A DNA stretch of 64,000 nt. It comes from Clostridium sp. M62/1 (GTDB lineage Bacteria; Bacillota; Clostridia; Lachnospirales; Lachnospiraceae). The stretch spans positions 1,060,001 to 1,124,000 of the forward strand of contig NZ_CP085988.1 of assembly GCF_020736365.1 (NCBI RefSeq), in the 5' to 3' direction. The notes under the pieces are model-generated. The model saw nothing but the letters and a program-made list of their open reading frames with translations. It had not been told where the DNA came from and made no database searches. Both the position numbers and the translations under genes were made by a program. Below, in pieces: positions 53,233-61,769 of this stretch. Each line of letters begins with the position of its first letter. Within the stretch, counting starts at the first letter, position 1.

Positions 53233-54165
53233 ATGAGAAAATCTTTAAAAGCTCTGGCAGCGGCAGCGGCTGTTTTCCTGACTGCATGCGGCAGCAGCAC
53301 AGGCGGCGCAGCAGCTCCGCCTGGTACAGCGTCCGTACAGGCAGAAACGAGAGAGCAGGAACAGACAAAACAGGAACAGACAAAACAGGAGCAGGGGGAG
53401 GTCACCGGCAGCTCAGAGGAAGAGGGGGCGGAGATAATCGGAGGGGCGGACGGTCCGACGGCAATTTTTATCGCACTGGAGGCGGACAGCGCCCAGGAGA
53501 TAGAAAATTACCCATCTCTGAGGGAAATGGCAGGGGATACACAGATTGATCCGGACGGGGAGGGAAAAGTTTTTCTGGACAGCGTCCGGAGTGACGGAGT
53601 CTATGTCCTGGAAGAAAGCGGTGAGTGGAGTCCGAGAACGGATCAGATGGGAACTGCAGTAATTCACGGCCCCTTTGGAGTCATCCTGCTTCGGCATCGG
53701 GAGGACGGCTCCTGGCTGGCGGAACGCTCTGTGGATATGGCAGAGATGGAAAGCTCCTATATGGAGAGCGGGGACAATACAGAAGTGCTTCCGGCAGGAG
53801 GGGCGGTTTTTATTTCTGTAAGAGAACGCGGAAGCATCACGGCCATGTATGAGCTTGTCATGGAGAATGGGCAGCTCTTCCAGCTGGACGTATCTGCTAT
53901 CGGAAGGGATGAGGCGGAGAGCCTGCTCCTTGCCATCCGGCAGGCGAATGAGAAATCAGGTATAACGTCTGCGGAAAAAGGAAAGGGTTCAGAGCCAGAG
54001 CCGGAGAGGAAAACGGCCATGAAAATTTATGACAGCGCCATGACTGCAGATGGAACGGAAGTATTCCTCTGCGCCGACGGGCCTGCGCTCACGGATTTCT
54101 GCCTGATGTGGAAGGACAGGGAAACAGGGGGTTATGTGACGGAGCCGGTTGTGTGGGAAGAGTAA
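53233..54165 (+). CDS. Lipoprotein carrying a GGADGPT motif
   Basis: This 310-residue protein has a lipobox VFLTAC|G (residue ~19) after a 15-residue hydrophobic h-region; ATG 53233 follows GAGAGGGGAGAAAG. A repeated QEQTKQEQTKQEQ linker follows. Residues ~69-80 read IIGGADGPTAIFIA, the motif known from sodium-pump decarboxylase beta subunits, here in an exported protein without the rest of that family. The remainder has beta-rich segments and a Glu/Lys stretch (EKGKGSEPEPERK). I do not recognise a functional domain. Confidence 0.8.
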   Translation: MRKSLKALAAAAAVFLTACGSSTGGAAAPPGTASVQAETREQEQTKQEQTKQEQGEVTGSSEEEGAEIIGGADGPTAIFIALEADSAQEIENYPSLREMAGDTQIDPDGEGKVFLDSVRSDGVYVLEESGEWSPRTDQMGTAVIHGPFGVILLRHREDGSWLAERSVDMAEMESSYMESGDNTEVLPAGGAVFISVRERGSITAMYELVMENGQLFQLDVSAIGRDEAESLLLAIRQANEKSGITSAEKGKGSEPEPERKTAMKIYDSAMTADGTEVFLCADGPALTDFCLMWKDRETGGYVTEPVVWEE

Positions 54166-54319
54166 AAGCTGCCAGGTTCGGAAAAAAGGCTGAGGGGCAG
54201 CGGGAAGGGGAAAACAGAAACAGGCATTGACCGGCAGGGAAAAACTAATTGCTTTTTACCTGCCGGTATGGTATAATCAGCTTTATATTATTAAATCAAG
54301 AAATAGATTTATAAATATA

Positions 54320-54348
54320 TTGACGAATCACAGGTTTTATGGTATAGT
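54320..54348 (+). promoter_or_regulatory. Promoter of rpmG-secE-nusG-rplKA
   Basis: TTGACG at 54320-54325 and TATAGT at 54343-54348 are 17 bp apart. The region 54166-54440 otherwise holds nothing recognisable. Confidence 0.65.
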
Positions 54349-54440
54349 AGACGGGCGAATGGAAGAGCCAGGTCTTTTTTTTATGCTCAAAAAAGCAGAG
54401 AAAAGCCTGAAAAATTTGAATTTATGTGGAGGTGGAAGTC

Positions 54441-54590
54441 GTGCGCACAAGAATCACACTGGCATGTACAGAATGCAAACAGCGTAACTACAACATGACC
54501 AAGGATAAGAAGACTCATCCAGACAGAATGGAAACGAAGAAGTACTGCAGATTCTGTAAGAGACATACGATGCACAAGGAAACAAAATAA
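54441..54590 (+). CDS. rpmG: Ribosomal protein L33
   Basis: This 49-residue protein starts at GTG 54441, eight bases after GGAGG. It reads [20 protein letters not shown] and ends [17 protein letters not shown]. The four Cys (CxxC and CxxC) make it the zinc-binding (C+) form of L33. Its place directly before secE-nusG is the standard Firmicutes arrangement. Confidence 0.93.
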   Translation: MRTRITLACTECKQRNYNMTKDKKTHPDRMETKKYCRFCKRHTMHKETK

Positions 54591-54646
54591 TTTCCGTGCC
54601 AGTATAAAGGATCAGGCATTCGCTTGAACATTTTGGAGGACAGAGA

Positions 54647-54850
54647 ATGGGTGAGACAGGGAATACCGAGAAGGCTCAGAAGAAGAGCTTTTGGAAAGGC
54701 CTTGAGGCTGAGTACAAGAAGATAATCTGGCCTGACAAAGAAACCCTTCAGAAGGAGACAGCGGCTGTTATTGCAGGAGCTGTCGCTTTAGGTCTGATTA
54801 TTGCAGCACTGGATACCGGAATCGTGTTCCTGCTGCACTATATCATCTAA
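54647..54850 (+). CDS. secE: Preprotein translocase subunit SecE
   Basis: This 67-residue single-helix form of SecE clamps SecY in the translocon. It reads FWKGLEAEYKKIIWPDKETL then a hydrophobic AVIAGAVALGLIIAALDTGI. ATG 54647 follows TTTTGGAGGACAG. nusG begins 22 bp after it. Confidence 0.95.
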   Translation: MGETGNTEKAQKKSFWKGLEAEYKKIIWPDKETLQKETAAVIAGAVALGLIIAALDTGIVFLLHYII

Positions 54851-54872
54851 TAACAGGGGATAAGGTGAGATT

Positions 54873-55388
54873 ATGTCAGAAGCGAATTGGTATGTAGTTC
54901 ATACTTACTCAGGCTATGAAAACAAGGTTAAGGTAGACATTGAGAAGACCATCGAGAACAGAGGTCTTCAGGATCAGATCCTGGAGGTGTCCGTTCCCAT
55001 GCAGGATGTAGTCGAGATCAAGAATGGAGCCCAGAAGCAGGTTGCCAAAAAGATGTTTCCCGGATATGTGCTCATTAACATGGTTATGAATGATGACACA
55101 TGGTATGTAGTGCGTAATACCCGCGGTGTAACAGGTTTTGTTGGCCCGGGTTCCAAGCCGGTTCCTTTGACAGAGGATGAGATGGCAAATCTCGGCTTTA
55201 AACCAGCCGGAGTAGTTGTCGATTACGAGATTGGAGATGCGGTTGTCGTTATCTCCGGTGCCTGGAAGGATACCGTTGGTGTTATCAAGTCCATCAACGA
55301 GAACAAACAGACACTTGAAATTACCGTGGAAATGTTCGGCCGTGAGACACCGGTTGAGCTTAATTTCACAGAAGTTAAGAAGATGTAA
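54873..55388 (+). CDS. nusG: Transcription termination/antitermination factor NusG
   Basis: This 171-residue protein binds RNA polymerase and modulates pausing. It has an N-terminal NGN domain ([40 protein letters not shown]) and a C-terminal KOW domain ([20 protein letters not shown]). ATG 54873 follows GGGGATAAGGTGA. Typical order secE-nusG-rplK-rplA. Confidence 0.97.
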   Translation: MSEANWYVVHTYSGYENKVKVDIEKTIENRGLQDQILEVSVPMQDVVEIKNGAQKQVAKKMFPGYVLINMVMNDDTWYVVRNTRGVTGFVGPGSKPVPLTEDEMANLGFKPAGVVVDYEIGDAVVVISGAWKDTVGVIKSINENKQTLEITVEMFGRETPVELNFTEVKKM

Positions 55389-55465
55389 GATGCGGCCTGT
55401 CATATCTGAGAGGCTCGTGGGAGGGTTCATCCCGCCATTACCACAATATTAGGAGGTGCCTTATC

Positions 55466-55891
55466 ATGGCAAAGAAAGTAACAGGATACATTAAATTACA
55501 GATTCCTGCTGGTAAAGCAACACCAGCTCCGCCAGTTGGTCCGGCTCTCGGACAGCACGGCGTTAACATTGTACAGTTTACAAAAGAGTTCAACGCCAGA
55601 ACAGCAGATCAGGGTGACCTGGTAATCCCGGTTGTCATCACTGTATATGCTGACAGAAGCTTCAGCTTTATTACAAAGACTCCGCCGGCTGCCGTTTTAT
55701 TAAAGAAGGCATGCAAGCTGAAATCCGGCTCTGCAGTACCGAATAAGACAAAGGTAGCTACCATCTCCAAGGAAGAGGTCAGAAAGATTGCTGAGCTCAA
55801 GATGCCAGACTTAAATGCAGCAAGCATCGAGGCTGCTATGAGCATGATCGCCGGAACTGCAAGAAGTATGGGTATCACAGTAGAGGAGTAA
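55466..55891 (+). CDS. rplK: Ribosomal protein L11
   Basis: This 141-residue protein of the GTPase-associated centre reads [40 protein letters not shown] and C-terminal [22 protein letters not shown] 55466 follows TAGGAGGTG. L11 is the target of thiopeptides; the N-terminal Pro-rich hinge ([11 protein letters not shown]) is normal. Confidence 0.97.
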   Translation: MAKKVTGYIKLQIPAGKATPAPPVGPALGQHGVNIVQFTKEFNARTADQGDLVIPVVITVYADRSFSFITKTPPAAVLLKKACKLKSGSAVPNKTKVATISKEEVRKIAELKMPDLNAASIEAAMSMIAGTARSMGITVEE

Positions 55892-55978
55892 GTTTTACTT
55901 ACAATCTGCGGAAACGAGATGTTGAATTAGAAACGTGGGAGGGCAATCCCCGACAATACCACTAGGAGGTTATTTATA

Positions 55979-56674
55979 ATGAAAAGAGGAAAAAGATACG
56001 TAGAGGCTGCTAAGTTAGTAGACCGTACAAATCTTTATGATGCATCCGAAGCTATCTCTATCGTTAAGAAGGCAGCAGGTGCTAAATTTGATGAAACTGT
56101 TGAAGCTCATATCAGAACCGGTTGTGACGGACGTCATGCTGATCAGCAGATCCGCGGCGCTGTAGTTCTTCCGCACGGAACAGGTAAGACAGTCAGAATC
56201 CTTGTATTCGCAAAGGGACCGAAGGCTGACGAGGCTCAGGCAGCAGGCGCTGATTACGTAGGAGCAGAGGAGTTAATCCCGAAGATCCAGAACGAGGGAT
56301 GGCTTGACTTCGACGTAGTTGTAGCTACACCAGACATGATGGGCGTTGTTGGACGTTTAGGACGTGTACTTGGACCGAAGGGCTTAATGCCAAACCCGAA
56401 GGCCGGAACCGTTACTATGGACGTGACAAAGGCTATCAACGATATCAAGGCCGGTAAGATTGAGTACAGACTTGATAAAACAAATATTATCCACGTGCCA
56501 GTAGGAAAGGCTTCTTTCACAGAGGAGCAGTTAGCGGACAACTTCCAGACGCTTATCGACGCAGTTCTGAAGGCAAAGCCAGCTACATTAAAGGGCGCTT
56601 ACTTAAAGAGCGTAACACTGACATCCACAATGGGACCAGGTGTGAAGTTAAACGTAGCAAAGCTTGTGAACTAA
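55979..56674 (+). CDS. rplA: Ribosomal protein L1
   Basis: This 231-residue protein of the L1 stalk reads [20 protein letters not shown], and includes [20 protein letters not shown] and [23 protein letters not shown] 55979 follows CTAGGAGG. L1 often represses its own operon by binding a site mimicking its 23S target; such a site was not searched for. A terminator follows at 56694, so rplJL is separately initiated. Confidence 0.97.
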   Translation: MKRGKRYVEAAKLVDRTNLYDASEAISIVKKAAGAKFDETVEAHIRTGCDGRHADQQIRGAVVLPHGTGKTVRILVFAKGPKADEAQAAGADYVGAEELIPKIQNEGWLDFDVVVATPDMMGVVGRLGRVLGPKGLMPNPKAGTVTMDVTKAINDIKAGKIEYRLDKTNIIHVPVGKASFTEEQLADNFQTLIDAVLKAKPATLKGAYLKSVTLTSTMGPGVKLNVAKLVN

Positions 56675-56693
56675 TTGCGGCAGATAGAAGAGA

Positions 56694-56740
56694 GCGGATC
56701 CCTTTCGCCGGAGAAATCCGGGAAGGGCTCCGCTTTTTTT
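56694..56740 (+). terminator. Terminator after rplA
   Basis: GCGGATCCCTT pairs with AAGGGCTCCGC (imperfect), then TTTTTTT. Confidence 0.8.
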
Positions 56741-56785
56741 ATAGGAAATTCCTCCGAATTTCCTATAATATAAAAAGCCCTGAAA
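56741..56785. repeat. Palindromic intergenic repeat, copy C
   Basis: ATAGGAAATT (56741-56750) pairs with AATTTCCTAT (56757-56766), then AATATAAAAAGCCCTG. It begins exactly at the end of the rplA terminator's T-run. Confidence 0.7.
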
Positions 56786-56812
56786 AAATCAGCCAATCCC
56801 CGATTTTACTGC

Positions 56813-56841
56813 TTGACAACCACAAAAAAATATGCTATCTT
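56813..56841 (+). promoter_or_regulatory. rplJ promoter
   Basis: TTGACA at 56813-56818 and TATCTT at 56836-56841 with a 17-bp spacer. Confidence 0.65.
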
Positions 56842-56849
56842 ACTTAAGT

Positions 56850-56963
56850 ATTGACTGCCTAAGACAGCAGGTGCCGCAAGGCATAAGGTGAAAACGCCTG
56901 CCGAGGAAACGTACACTTACTGATGTAAACGGTGCCTCCCTGTCTCTGGCAGGGAGGCTTTTT
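56850..56963 (+). ncRNA. L10 leader with attenuator terminator
   Basis: The leader RNA contains GCCTAAGACAGCAGGTGCC, CCTGCCGAGG and GTACACTTACTGATGTAAAC, matching the Firmicutes L10 leader, which binds the L10-(L12)4 complex. It ends in a hairpin GCCTCCCTG (56934-56942)/CAGGGAGGC (56950-56958) with TTTTTC. Binding of free L10-L12 would set termination, so this is the feedback control of rplJL. Confidence 0.9.
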
Positions 56964-57018
56964 CTGTAAGACTCCTGGCGGTTCATACGACGAAAATAAT
57001 ACAGGAGGTAAACCATTC

Positions 57019-57507
57019 ATGGCAAAAGTTGAGTTAAAGCAGCCTATCGTTGCTGAGATCTCTGAGTTATTCAACGGCGCTAAGTCTGCTGTAGTTGTTG
57101 ACTACCGTGGATTAACTGTTGAGCAGGATACACAGCTTCGTAAGCAGTTAAGAGAAGCTGGTGTTACTTACAAGGTATACAAGAACACCATGATTCGCTT
57201 TGCTGCAAAGGGAACAGAGTTTGAAGCTTTAGAGCCACATCTGGAAGGACCTACAGCTTTAGCTGTATCCAAGGAAGATGCTACTGCTCCGGCCAGAGTA
57301 TTAGCTGAGTTTGCAAAGAAGGCAGACAAGTTAGAGTTAAAGGCCGGCGTTGTGGAAGGCACATATTACGATGAGAAGGGAATTCAGGTTATCGCTACTA
57401 TCCCGTCCAGAGAAATTCTTCTCGGAAAGTTACTGGGAAGCATCCAGTCCCCGATCGCAAACTTTGCACGCGTTATCAACCAGATCGCAGAGGCAAAGGA
57501 GGCTTAA
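57019..57507 (+). CDS. rplJ: Ribosomal protein L10
   Basis: This ~162-residue protein forms the base of the L7/L12 stalk. I choose ATG 57019 (MAKVELKQPIVAEISELFNG), nine bases after AGGAGGT; the open frame upstream (from 56932) lies in the leader terminator. SAVVVDYRGLTVEQDTQLRK and MIRFAAKGTEFEALEPHLEG are family-typical. It autoregulates through the leader. Confidence 0.96.
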   Translation: MAKVELKQPIVAEISELFNGAKSAVVVDYRGLTVEQDTQLRKQLREAGVTYKVYKNTMIRFAAKGTEFEALEPHLEGPTALAVSKEDATAPARVLAEFAKKADKLELKAGVVEGTYYDEKGIQVIATIPSREILLGKLLGSIQSPIANFARVINQIAEAKEA

Positions 57508-57639
57508 TTCCATACATGAGAGAGGCTGCATAGCCGCGTGATGGAAGAGCCGTTCTGCAGCGTCAGAACTGCAGAAGCCGGGAATCCGGTATGAAAACAT
57601 TTCATTAGAGAATAAATTATTAAACAGGAGGAAATTAAA

Positions 57640-58014
57640 ATGGCAAAGTTAACAACAGCTGAGTTCATTGAGGCTATTAAAGAGTTATCCGTATTAGAGT
57701 TAAACGAGCTTGTAAAGGCTTGCGAGGAAGAGTTCGGTGTATCCGCAGCAGCAGGCGTTGTAGTTGCAGCAGCAGGCGGCGCAGCAGAGGCAGCTGAGGA
57801 GAAGACAGAGTTCGACGTAGAGCTGACAGATGTTGGCGCTAACAAGGTTAAGGTTATCAAGGTTGTTCGTGAGGCTACAGGTCTTGGCTTAAAGGAAGCT
57901 AAGGAAGTAGTTGACGGCGCTCCGAAGGTAGTTAAGGCTGGCGTTTCCAAGGAAGAGGCTGAGGACCTTAAGACAAAGTTAGAGGCAGAGGGAGCAAAGG
58001 TTACATTAAAGTAA
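57640..58014 (+). CDS. rplL: Ribosomal protein L7/L12
   Basis: This 124-residue stalk protein recruits translational GTPases. It reads [20 protein letters not shown], with an Ala-rich hinge ([15 protein letters not shown]) and a C-terminal domain [23 protein letters not shown] 57640 follows AACAGGAGG. A terminator follows at 58056; unlike in most bacteria, rpoB is not downstream. Confidence 0.97.
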   Translation: MAKLTTAEFIEAIKELSVLELNELVKACEEEFGVSAAAGVVVAAAGGAAEAAEEKTEFDVELTDVGANKVKVIKVVREATGLGLKEAKEVVDGAPKVVKAGVSKEEAEDLKTKLEAEGAKVTLK

Positions 58015-58055
58015 TCCATTGCCATTCTATAAACACTAAATGCATTACACACCGA

Positions 58056-58094
58056 AAGTCCAGAGTGTATGAAAGCACACTCTGGGCTTTTTCA
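58056..58094 (+). terminator. rplJL terminator
   Basis: AAGTCCAGAGTGT pairs with CACACTCTGGGCTT around ATGAAAG (one G-U), then TTTTTC. Confidence 0.85.
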
Positions 58095-58300
58095 TATTAT
58101 AGGAAATCCTCCGAATTTCCTATAATATGAAAAGCCCTGCCGGGCGGGATGCGCACGCCGCGCAGAGGAAAAAGGCTGCTTAAAGCAGCCGCGCGGCGGC
58201 GCGAAAAAGCAGGCAAGCCCCTAATGATTGAGGGAGTGGGGAGCTGAGGCGGGCCTGCCCACTTTCTTATTTACAGGAAATTCCTCAGAATTTCCGCAGA
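58092..58300. repeat. Palindromic intergenic repeats, copies D and partial F
   Basis: TCATATTATAGGAAAT (58092-58107) pairs exactly with a complement ending 58130, followed by AAAAGCCCTGCCGGGCGG. Further GC-rich self-complementary sequence follows (GGCTGCTTAAAGCAGCC at about 58175). A shorter copy GGAAATTCCTCAGAATTTCC lies at 58276-58295. No gene is seen in 58015-58407. Confidence 0.65.
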
Positions 58301-58407
58301 TGAGATGGAGGACGGTAGAAAGGGAATGGGCAGGGCCGAACAGGCGGAGCCCTTTTGGCGCGCTGTTTAAACGGTAGGCAAAACATAAAAAGAAGGGATG
58401 GACAGAA

Positions 58408-59211
58408 ATGAGGGTATCAGATGCGGTAAAAAACAGAGTTTCTCTGCGTGTCTATGATGACAGGCAGATTTCAGATGCGGATTTAGATCAGATTCTTGAG
58501 GCAGCTTCCCTTGCGCCTACGGCGGGAAACCAGCAGCTCTATTCCGTGATAGTAATTAAGAGCCGGGAGATGAAGGAAAAGCTGTCAGCAAGCTGTGACC
58601 ATCAGCCGTTTATAGCCAAGGCTCCTGTTCTGCTCCTGTTTGTGGCGGATCAGCAGAAATGGTTTGATTATTACAGGCTGAAAGGCTGCAGGGAGTTTGC
58701 AGGCAGGGAGGAGGGGCTTGCCTGGGAGGAGCCCAATGAGGCGGATTTGCTGCTGTCCATCGAGGACACCATGATTGCAGCCCAGAATGCAGTGATTATG
58801 GCGGAATCACTGGGAATAGGCTCCTGCTACATCGGAGATATTCTGGAAAATTTCGAATATCACAGGGAGCTTTTCAGACTGCCCCAGCACGCGGTTCCCA
58901 TTTCCCTGCTCTGCCTCGGATATTACAGGGAAGGCTACAGGCGGGTACACAGGGAACGATTTGACAGAAAGTATGTGGTGTTTGAGGAGACCTACCGGAG
59001 ACTTTCCGATGAGGAGCTGGAGGATATGTTTGCCGGGAAGGCGGAGAGCTTCGTCAAAGGGCCGGCTGTCACGGCGGACAATTTTGCCCAGGCGTTTTAT
59101 AAGAGAAAGACAGGCGCTGCTTTTTCAAAGGAGATGGCCCGATCGGTGAAGGCCATGCTTGAGGCGTATACGGGGAGAGGAAAACAGGAACAGCCGGACG
59201 GAAGGCAGTAA
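58408..59211 (+). CDS. Nitroreductase-family flavoprotein
   Basis: This 267-residue FMN-dependent oxidoreductase reads SDAVKNRVSLRVYDDRQISD, LEAASLAPTAGNQQLYSVIV and ESLGIGSCYIGDILENFEYH, which form the FMN/NAD(P)H sites of the family. The C-terminal ~60 residues extend beyond the usual core (KGPAVTADNFAQAFYKRKTG). ATG 58408 follows AAGAAGGGATG. Substrate unknown. Its downstream neighbour, 65 bp away, is a Sir2-like gene. Confidence 0.9.
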   Translation: MRVSDAVKNRVSLRVYDDRQISDADLDQILEAASLAPTAGNQQLYSVIVIKSREMKEKLSASCDHQPFIAKAPVLLLFVADQQKWFDYYRLKGCREFAGREEGLAWEEPNEADLLLSIEDTMIAAQNAVIMAESLGIGSCYIGDILENFEYHRELFRLPQHAVPISLLCLGYYREGYRRVHRERFDRKYVVFEETYRRLSDEELEDMFAGKAESFVKGPAVTADNFAQAFYKRKTGAAFSKEMARSVKAMLEAYTGRGKQEQPDGRQ

Positions 59212-59276
59212 AGGCTCTGCCCGTCTGTGCTCACAGGCCTGACAGACGCAGAGAAGACACACAGGGAGATGAGAGA

Positions 59277-59954
59277 ATGGAACAGAATGGTTTATCTGCA
59301 GAGAATTTTTCAGAGATGTTGAGGGAGAGCGACTGTCTTTTAATCGGAATCGGAGCAGAGTGGGAGACCGGGGCGGGCAGGCCCTCATCTCTCCAGCCGG
59401 AGCAGGCGAAAAGAGCTTACGAGGCATTGGGAGATATGGTGAAGGGAAAGGATTATTTTATTATCACCACGGTGACCGACGGAAAAGTCAGGGAGAGCTC
59501 CCTGGATCAGAGCCGTATTGTGGCGCCCTGCGGAAACGAGCAGTGGAAGCAGTGCAGCAGAGCCTGCACAAAGGACATATGGGAGCCGGGGGAGATTCCG
59601 GACGGTCTCTGTCCCCACTGCGGCGCGCCTCTGACGGGAAATACCATCCATGCGGAAACTTACATAGAGGAAGGGTATCTGCCTCAGTGGAAGGCCTACC
59701 AGGAGTGGCTGGGAAGGACACTGAACAGGAGGCTTCTGGCGCTGGAGCTGGGAGAGGACTTCCGGATGCCGAAGCTGATACGATGGCCTTTTGAAAAGAC
59801 GGTATTTTTTAACAAAAAAGCGCATATGTACCGTGTGAACCAGACCTTTGCCCAGATTTCCGAAGAAATTGGAGAGCGGGCTGTCTCCATAAAGGAAAAT
59901 TCTGTAGATTTCATTGTGAAGGCGGCAGAAGAGGCGGCAGGCTCCAGCCGATAG
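59277..59954 (+). CDS. Sir2-like protein
   Basis: This 225-residue protein has features of the Sir2-like group found next to macrodomain or flavoprotein genes: LLIGIGAEWETGAGRPSS (Rossmann start), TVTDGKVRESSLDQSRIVAP, a CPHCGAPLTGNTIHAE Zn-ribbon half, and the C-terminal LGEDFRMPKLIRWPFEKTVF. The canonical sirtuin catalytic 'GAGxSxxxGIPxFR' and 'QNxDxLH' motifs are not seen (GIGAEWETGAG in place of the first), so NAD-dependent deacylase activity is unproven. ATG 59277 follows GGGAGATGAG. Confidence 0.75.
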   Translation: MEQNGLSAENFSEMLRESDCLLIGIGAEWETGAGRPSSLQPEQAKRAYEALGDMVKGKDYFIITTVTDGKVRESSLDQSRIVAPCGNEQWKQCSRACTKDIWEPGEIPDGLCPHCGAPLTGNTIHAETYIEEGYLPQWKAYQEWLGRTLNRRLLALELGEDFRMPKLIRWPFEKTVFFNKKAHMYRVNQTFAQISEEIGERAVSIKENSVDFIVKAAEEAAGSSR

Positions 59955-60102
59955 GGGAAAACGAAAATTTGCACTTTCCGATTGTTTATTCTGCCTGTCT
60001 GTGATAATATTTTTAGAGAAATAAAGGGCGTCAGGCACTACAGAAGTTTCAGGCTATGACTGATTGGGAAGGCACGGCGCAGACGAAAGAGAGGAAGCTT
60101 GA

Positions 60103-60777
60103 ATGGGAGCGATCAGCAATGACTGGCTTGCGCCGCTCAGTGCGGAGTTTAGGAAGCCTTACTATAAAAAGCTGTATGAGACAGTGAAGCACGAATATGA
60201 AACAAGGGTGATTTATCCGGATGCCGATGATATTTTTAACGCCTTTGCGTTTACACCTCTTTCCAGGGTGAAGGTGGTCATTCTGGGGCAGGATCCCTAT
60301 CACGGCCGCGGCCAGGCCCACGGGCTGTGCTTCTCCGTAAAGCCGGGAGTGGAAACGCCGCCCTCCCTGGTGAATATCTATCAGGAGCTTCACGACGATC
60401 TGGGCTGCTATATCCCCAACAATGGATATTTAAAGAAGTGGGCGGATCAGGGAGTCATGCTTCTGAATACGGTTCTCACTGTGCGCGCCCATCAGGCCAA
60501 TTCCCACAGGGGAATCGGCTGGGAAGAGTTTACAGACGCGGCGATCCGGGCACTGAACGAGCAGGATCGCCCGATGGTGTTTATCCTGTGGGGAAGACCG
60601 GCGCAGATGAAGAAGCCGATGCTGACCAACCCGAAACACCTGATTCTGGAAGCACCCCATCCCAGCCCGCTCTCCGCATTCAGAGGATTTTTCGGAAGCA
60701 GGCCCTTCAGCCGCACCAACGAATATCTGAAGGAAAACGGAATCGAGCCCATTGACTGGCAGATCGAAAATATTTAG
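60103..60777 (+). CDS. ung: Uracil-DNA glycosylase
   Basis: This 224-residue enzyme removes uracil from DNA (base-excision repair). The water-activating loop GQDPYHGRGQAHGLCFSV, the uracil-binding FILWGRPAQMKKP region and the minor-groove loop HPSPLSAFRGFFGSRPFSRT are intact. ATG 60103 follows AGAGGAAG. uppP starts 16 bp after it, so one transcript is likely. Confidence 0.97.
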   Translation: MGAISNDWLAPLSAEFRKPYYKKLYETVKHEYETRVIYPDADDIFNAFAFTPLSRVKVVILGQDPYHGRGQAHGLCFSVKPGVETPPSLVNIYQELHDDLGCYIPNNGYLKKWADQGVMLLNTVLTVRAHQANSHRGIGWEEFTDAAIRALNEQDRPMVFILWGRPAQMKKPMLTNPKHLILEAPHPSPLSAFRGFFGSRPFSRTNEYLKENGIEPIDWQIENI

Positions 60778-60792
60778 CAGAGAGGAAATGGT

Positions 60793-61638
60793 ATGAGTTT
60801 TTTTGAGATTTTAAAAGTGCTTGTACTGGGAATTGTGGAGGGCTTTACGGAATGGCTTCCCATCAGCAGCACAGGCCATATGATTCTGGTGGATGAGATT
60901 ATTCACCTGGACGTAAGCCAGGCATTCAGAGAAGTGTTTATGGTGGTGATTCAGCTGGGTGCGATTCTGGCTGTGGTGGTGCTGTATTTCCACAGACTGA
61001 ATCCCTTCTCACCGCGAAAGACAGAAAACCAGAAGCGGGCGACCATCCGCCTCTGGATGAAGATAGTGGTGGCCTGTATTCCCGCAGCGATCATCGGAAT
61101 TCCCTTTGACAACCTGTTAGATAAGCTTATGAACGGCTATGTGGTGTCGGCCATGCTGATTCTCTACGGCGTTTTCTTTATTCTGCTGGAAAACAGGAAC
61201 CGGGGCGTGCAGTTCAGAATCCAGAGGGTGACACAGATTTCCTTCCGGACGGCTGCCTGCATCGGACTGTTTCAGGTTCTTGCCATGGTTCCCGGAACCT
61301 CCCGTTCCGGAGCGACAATCCTAGGGGCCATGCTGTTAGGCTGCTCAAGGGGGGCTGCGGCAGAGTTTTCCTTTTTCCTGGGAATCCCTGTCATGTTTGG
61401 CGCCAGCTTCTTAAAGATTATCAAATTTATATTTGTTGACGGAATGACCTTCCAGGCATATGAGGTGTTCTACCTGCTCTTTGGAATGGCAGTGGCCTTC
61501 GGCGTCTCTGTCTACTCCATTAAATTCCTGATGGAGTATGTAAAGCAGCATGATTTCAAGTTCTTCGGATATTACAGAATCGTGCTGGGAATCATTGTGC
61601 TTTCCTATTTCGGAATCTCTGCACTTGTGGCTGCTTAG
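60793..61638 (+). CDS. uppP: Undecaprenyl-diphosphatase
   Basis: This 281-residue integral membrane enzyme (~8 helices) dephosphorylates undecaprenyl diphosphate to recycle the cell-wall lipid carrier; high levels give bacitracin tolerance. Motifs EGFTEWLPISSTGHMILVDE and VPGTSRSGATILGAMLLG are intact. ATG 60793 follows AGAGGAAA. A strong terminator follows. Confidence 0.97.
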   Translation: MSFFEILKVLVLGIVEGFTEWLPISSTGHMILVDEIIHLDVSQAFREVFMVVIQLGAILAVVVLYFHRLNPFSPRKTENQKRATIRLWMKIVVACIPAAIIGIPFDNLLDKLMNGYVVSAMLILYGVFFILLENRNRGVQFRIQRVTQISFRTAACIGLFQVLAMVPGTSRSGATILGAMLLGCSRGAAAEFSFFLGIPVMFGASFLKIIKFIFVDGMTFQAYEVFYLLFGMAVAFGVSVYSIKFLMEYVKQHDFKFFGYYRIVLGIIVLSYFGISALVAA

Positions 61639-61703
61639 AGATCCTTTGGGGAGAGAAACGGAAAAAAAGCAGGACAGAGAAAACTGTGTGCGAAAAAGAA
61701 GGG

Positions 61704-61766
61704 CGCAGGCTCTGTCTCCCTGTCCAGAATGGATTTCTGGGCAGGGAGACAGAGCCTGCGTTTTTA
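61704..61766 (+). terminator. Strong terminator after uppP
   Basis: A perfect 19-bp stem, CGCAGGCTCTGTCTCCCTG (61704-61722) with its complement 61742-61760, is followed by TTTTT. Confidence 0.9.
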
Positions 61767-61769
61767 TAT

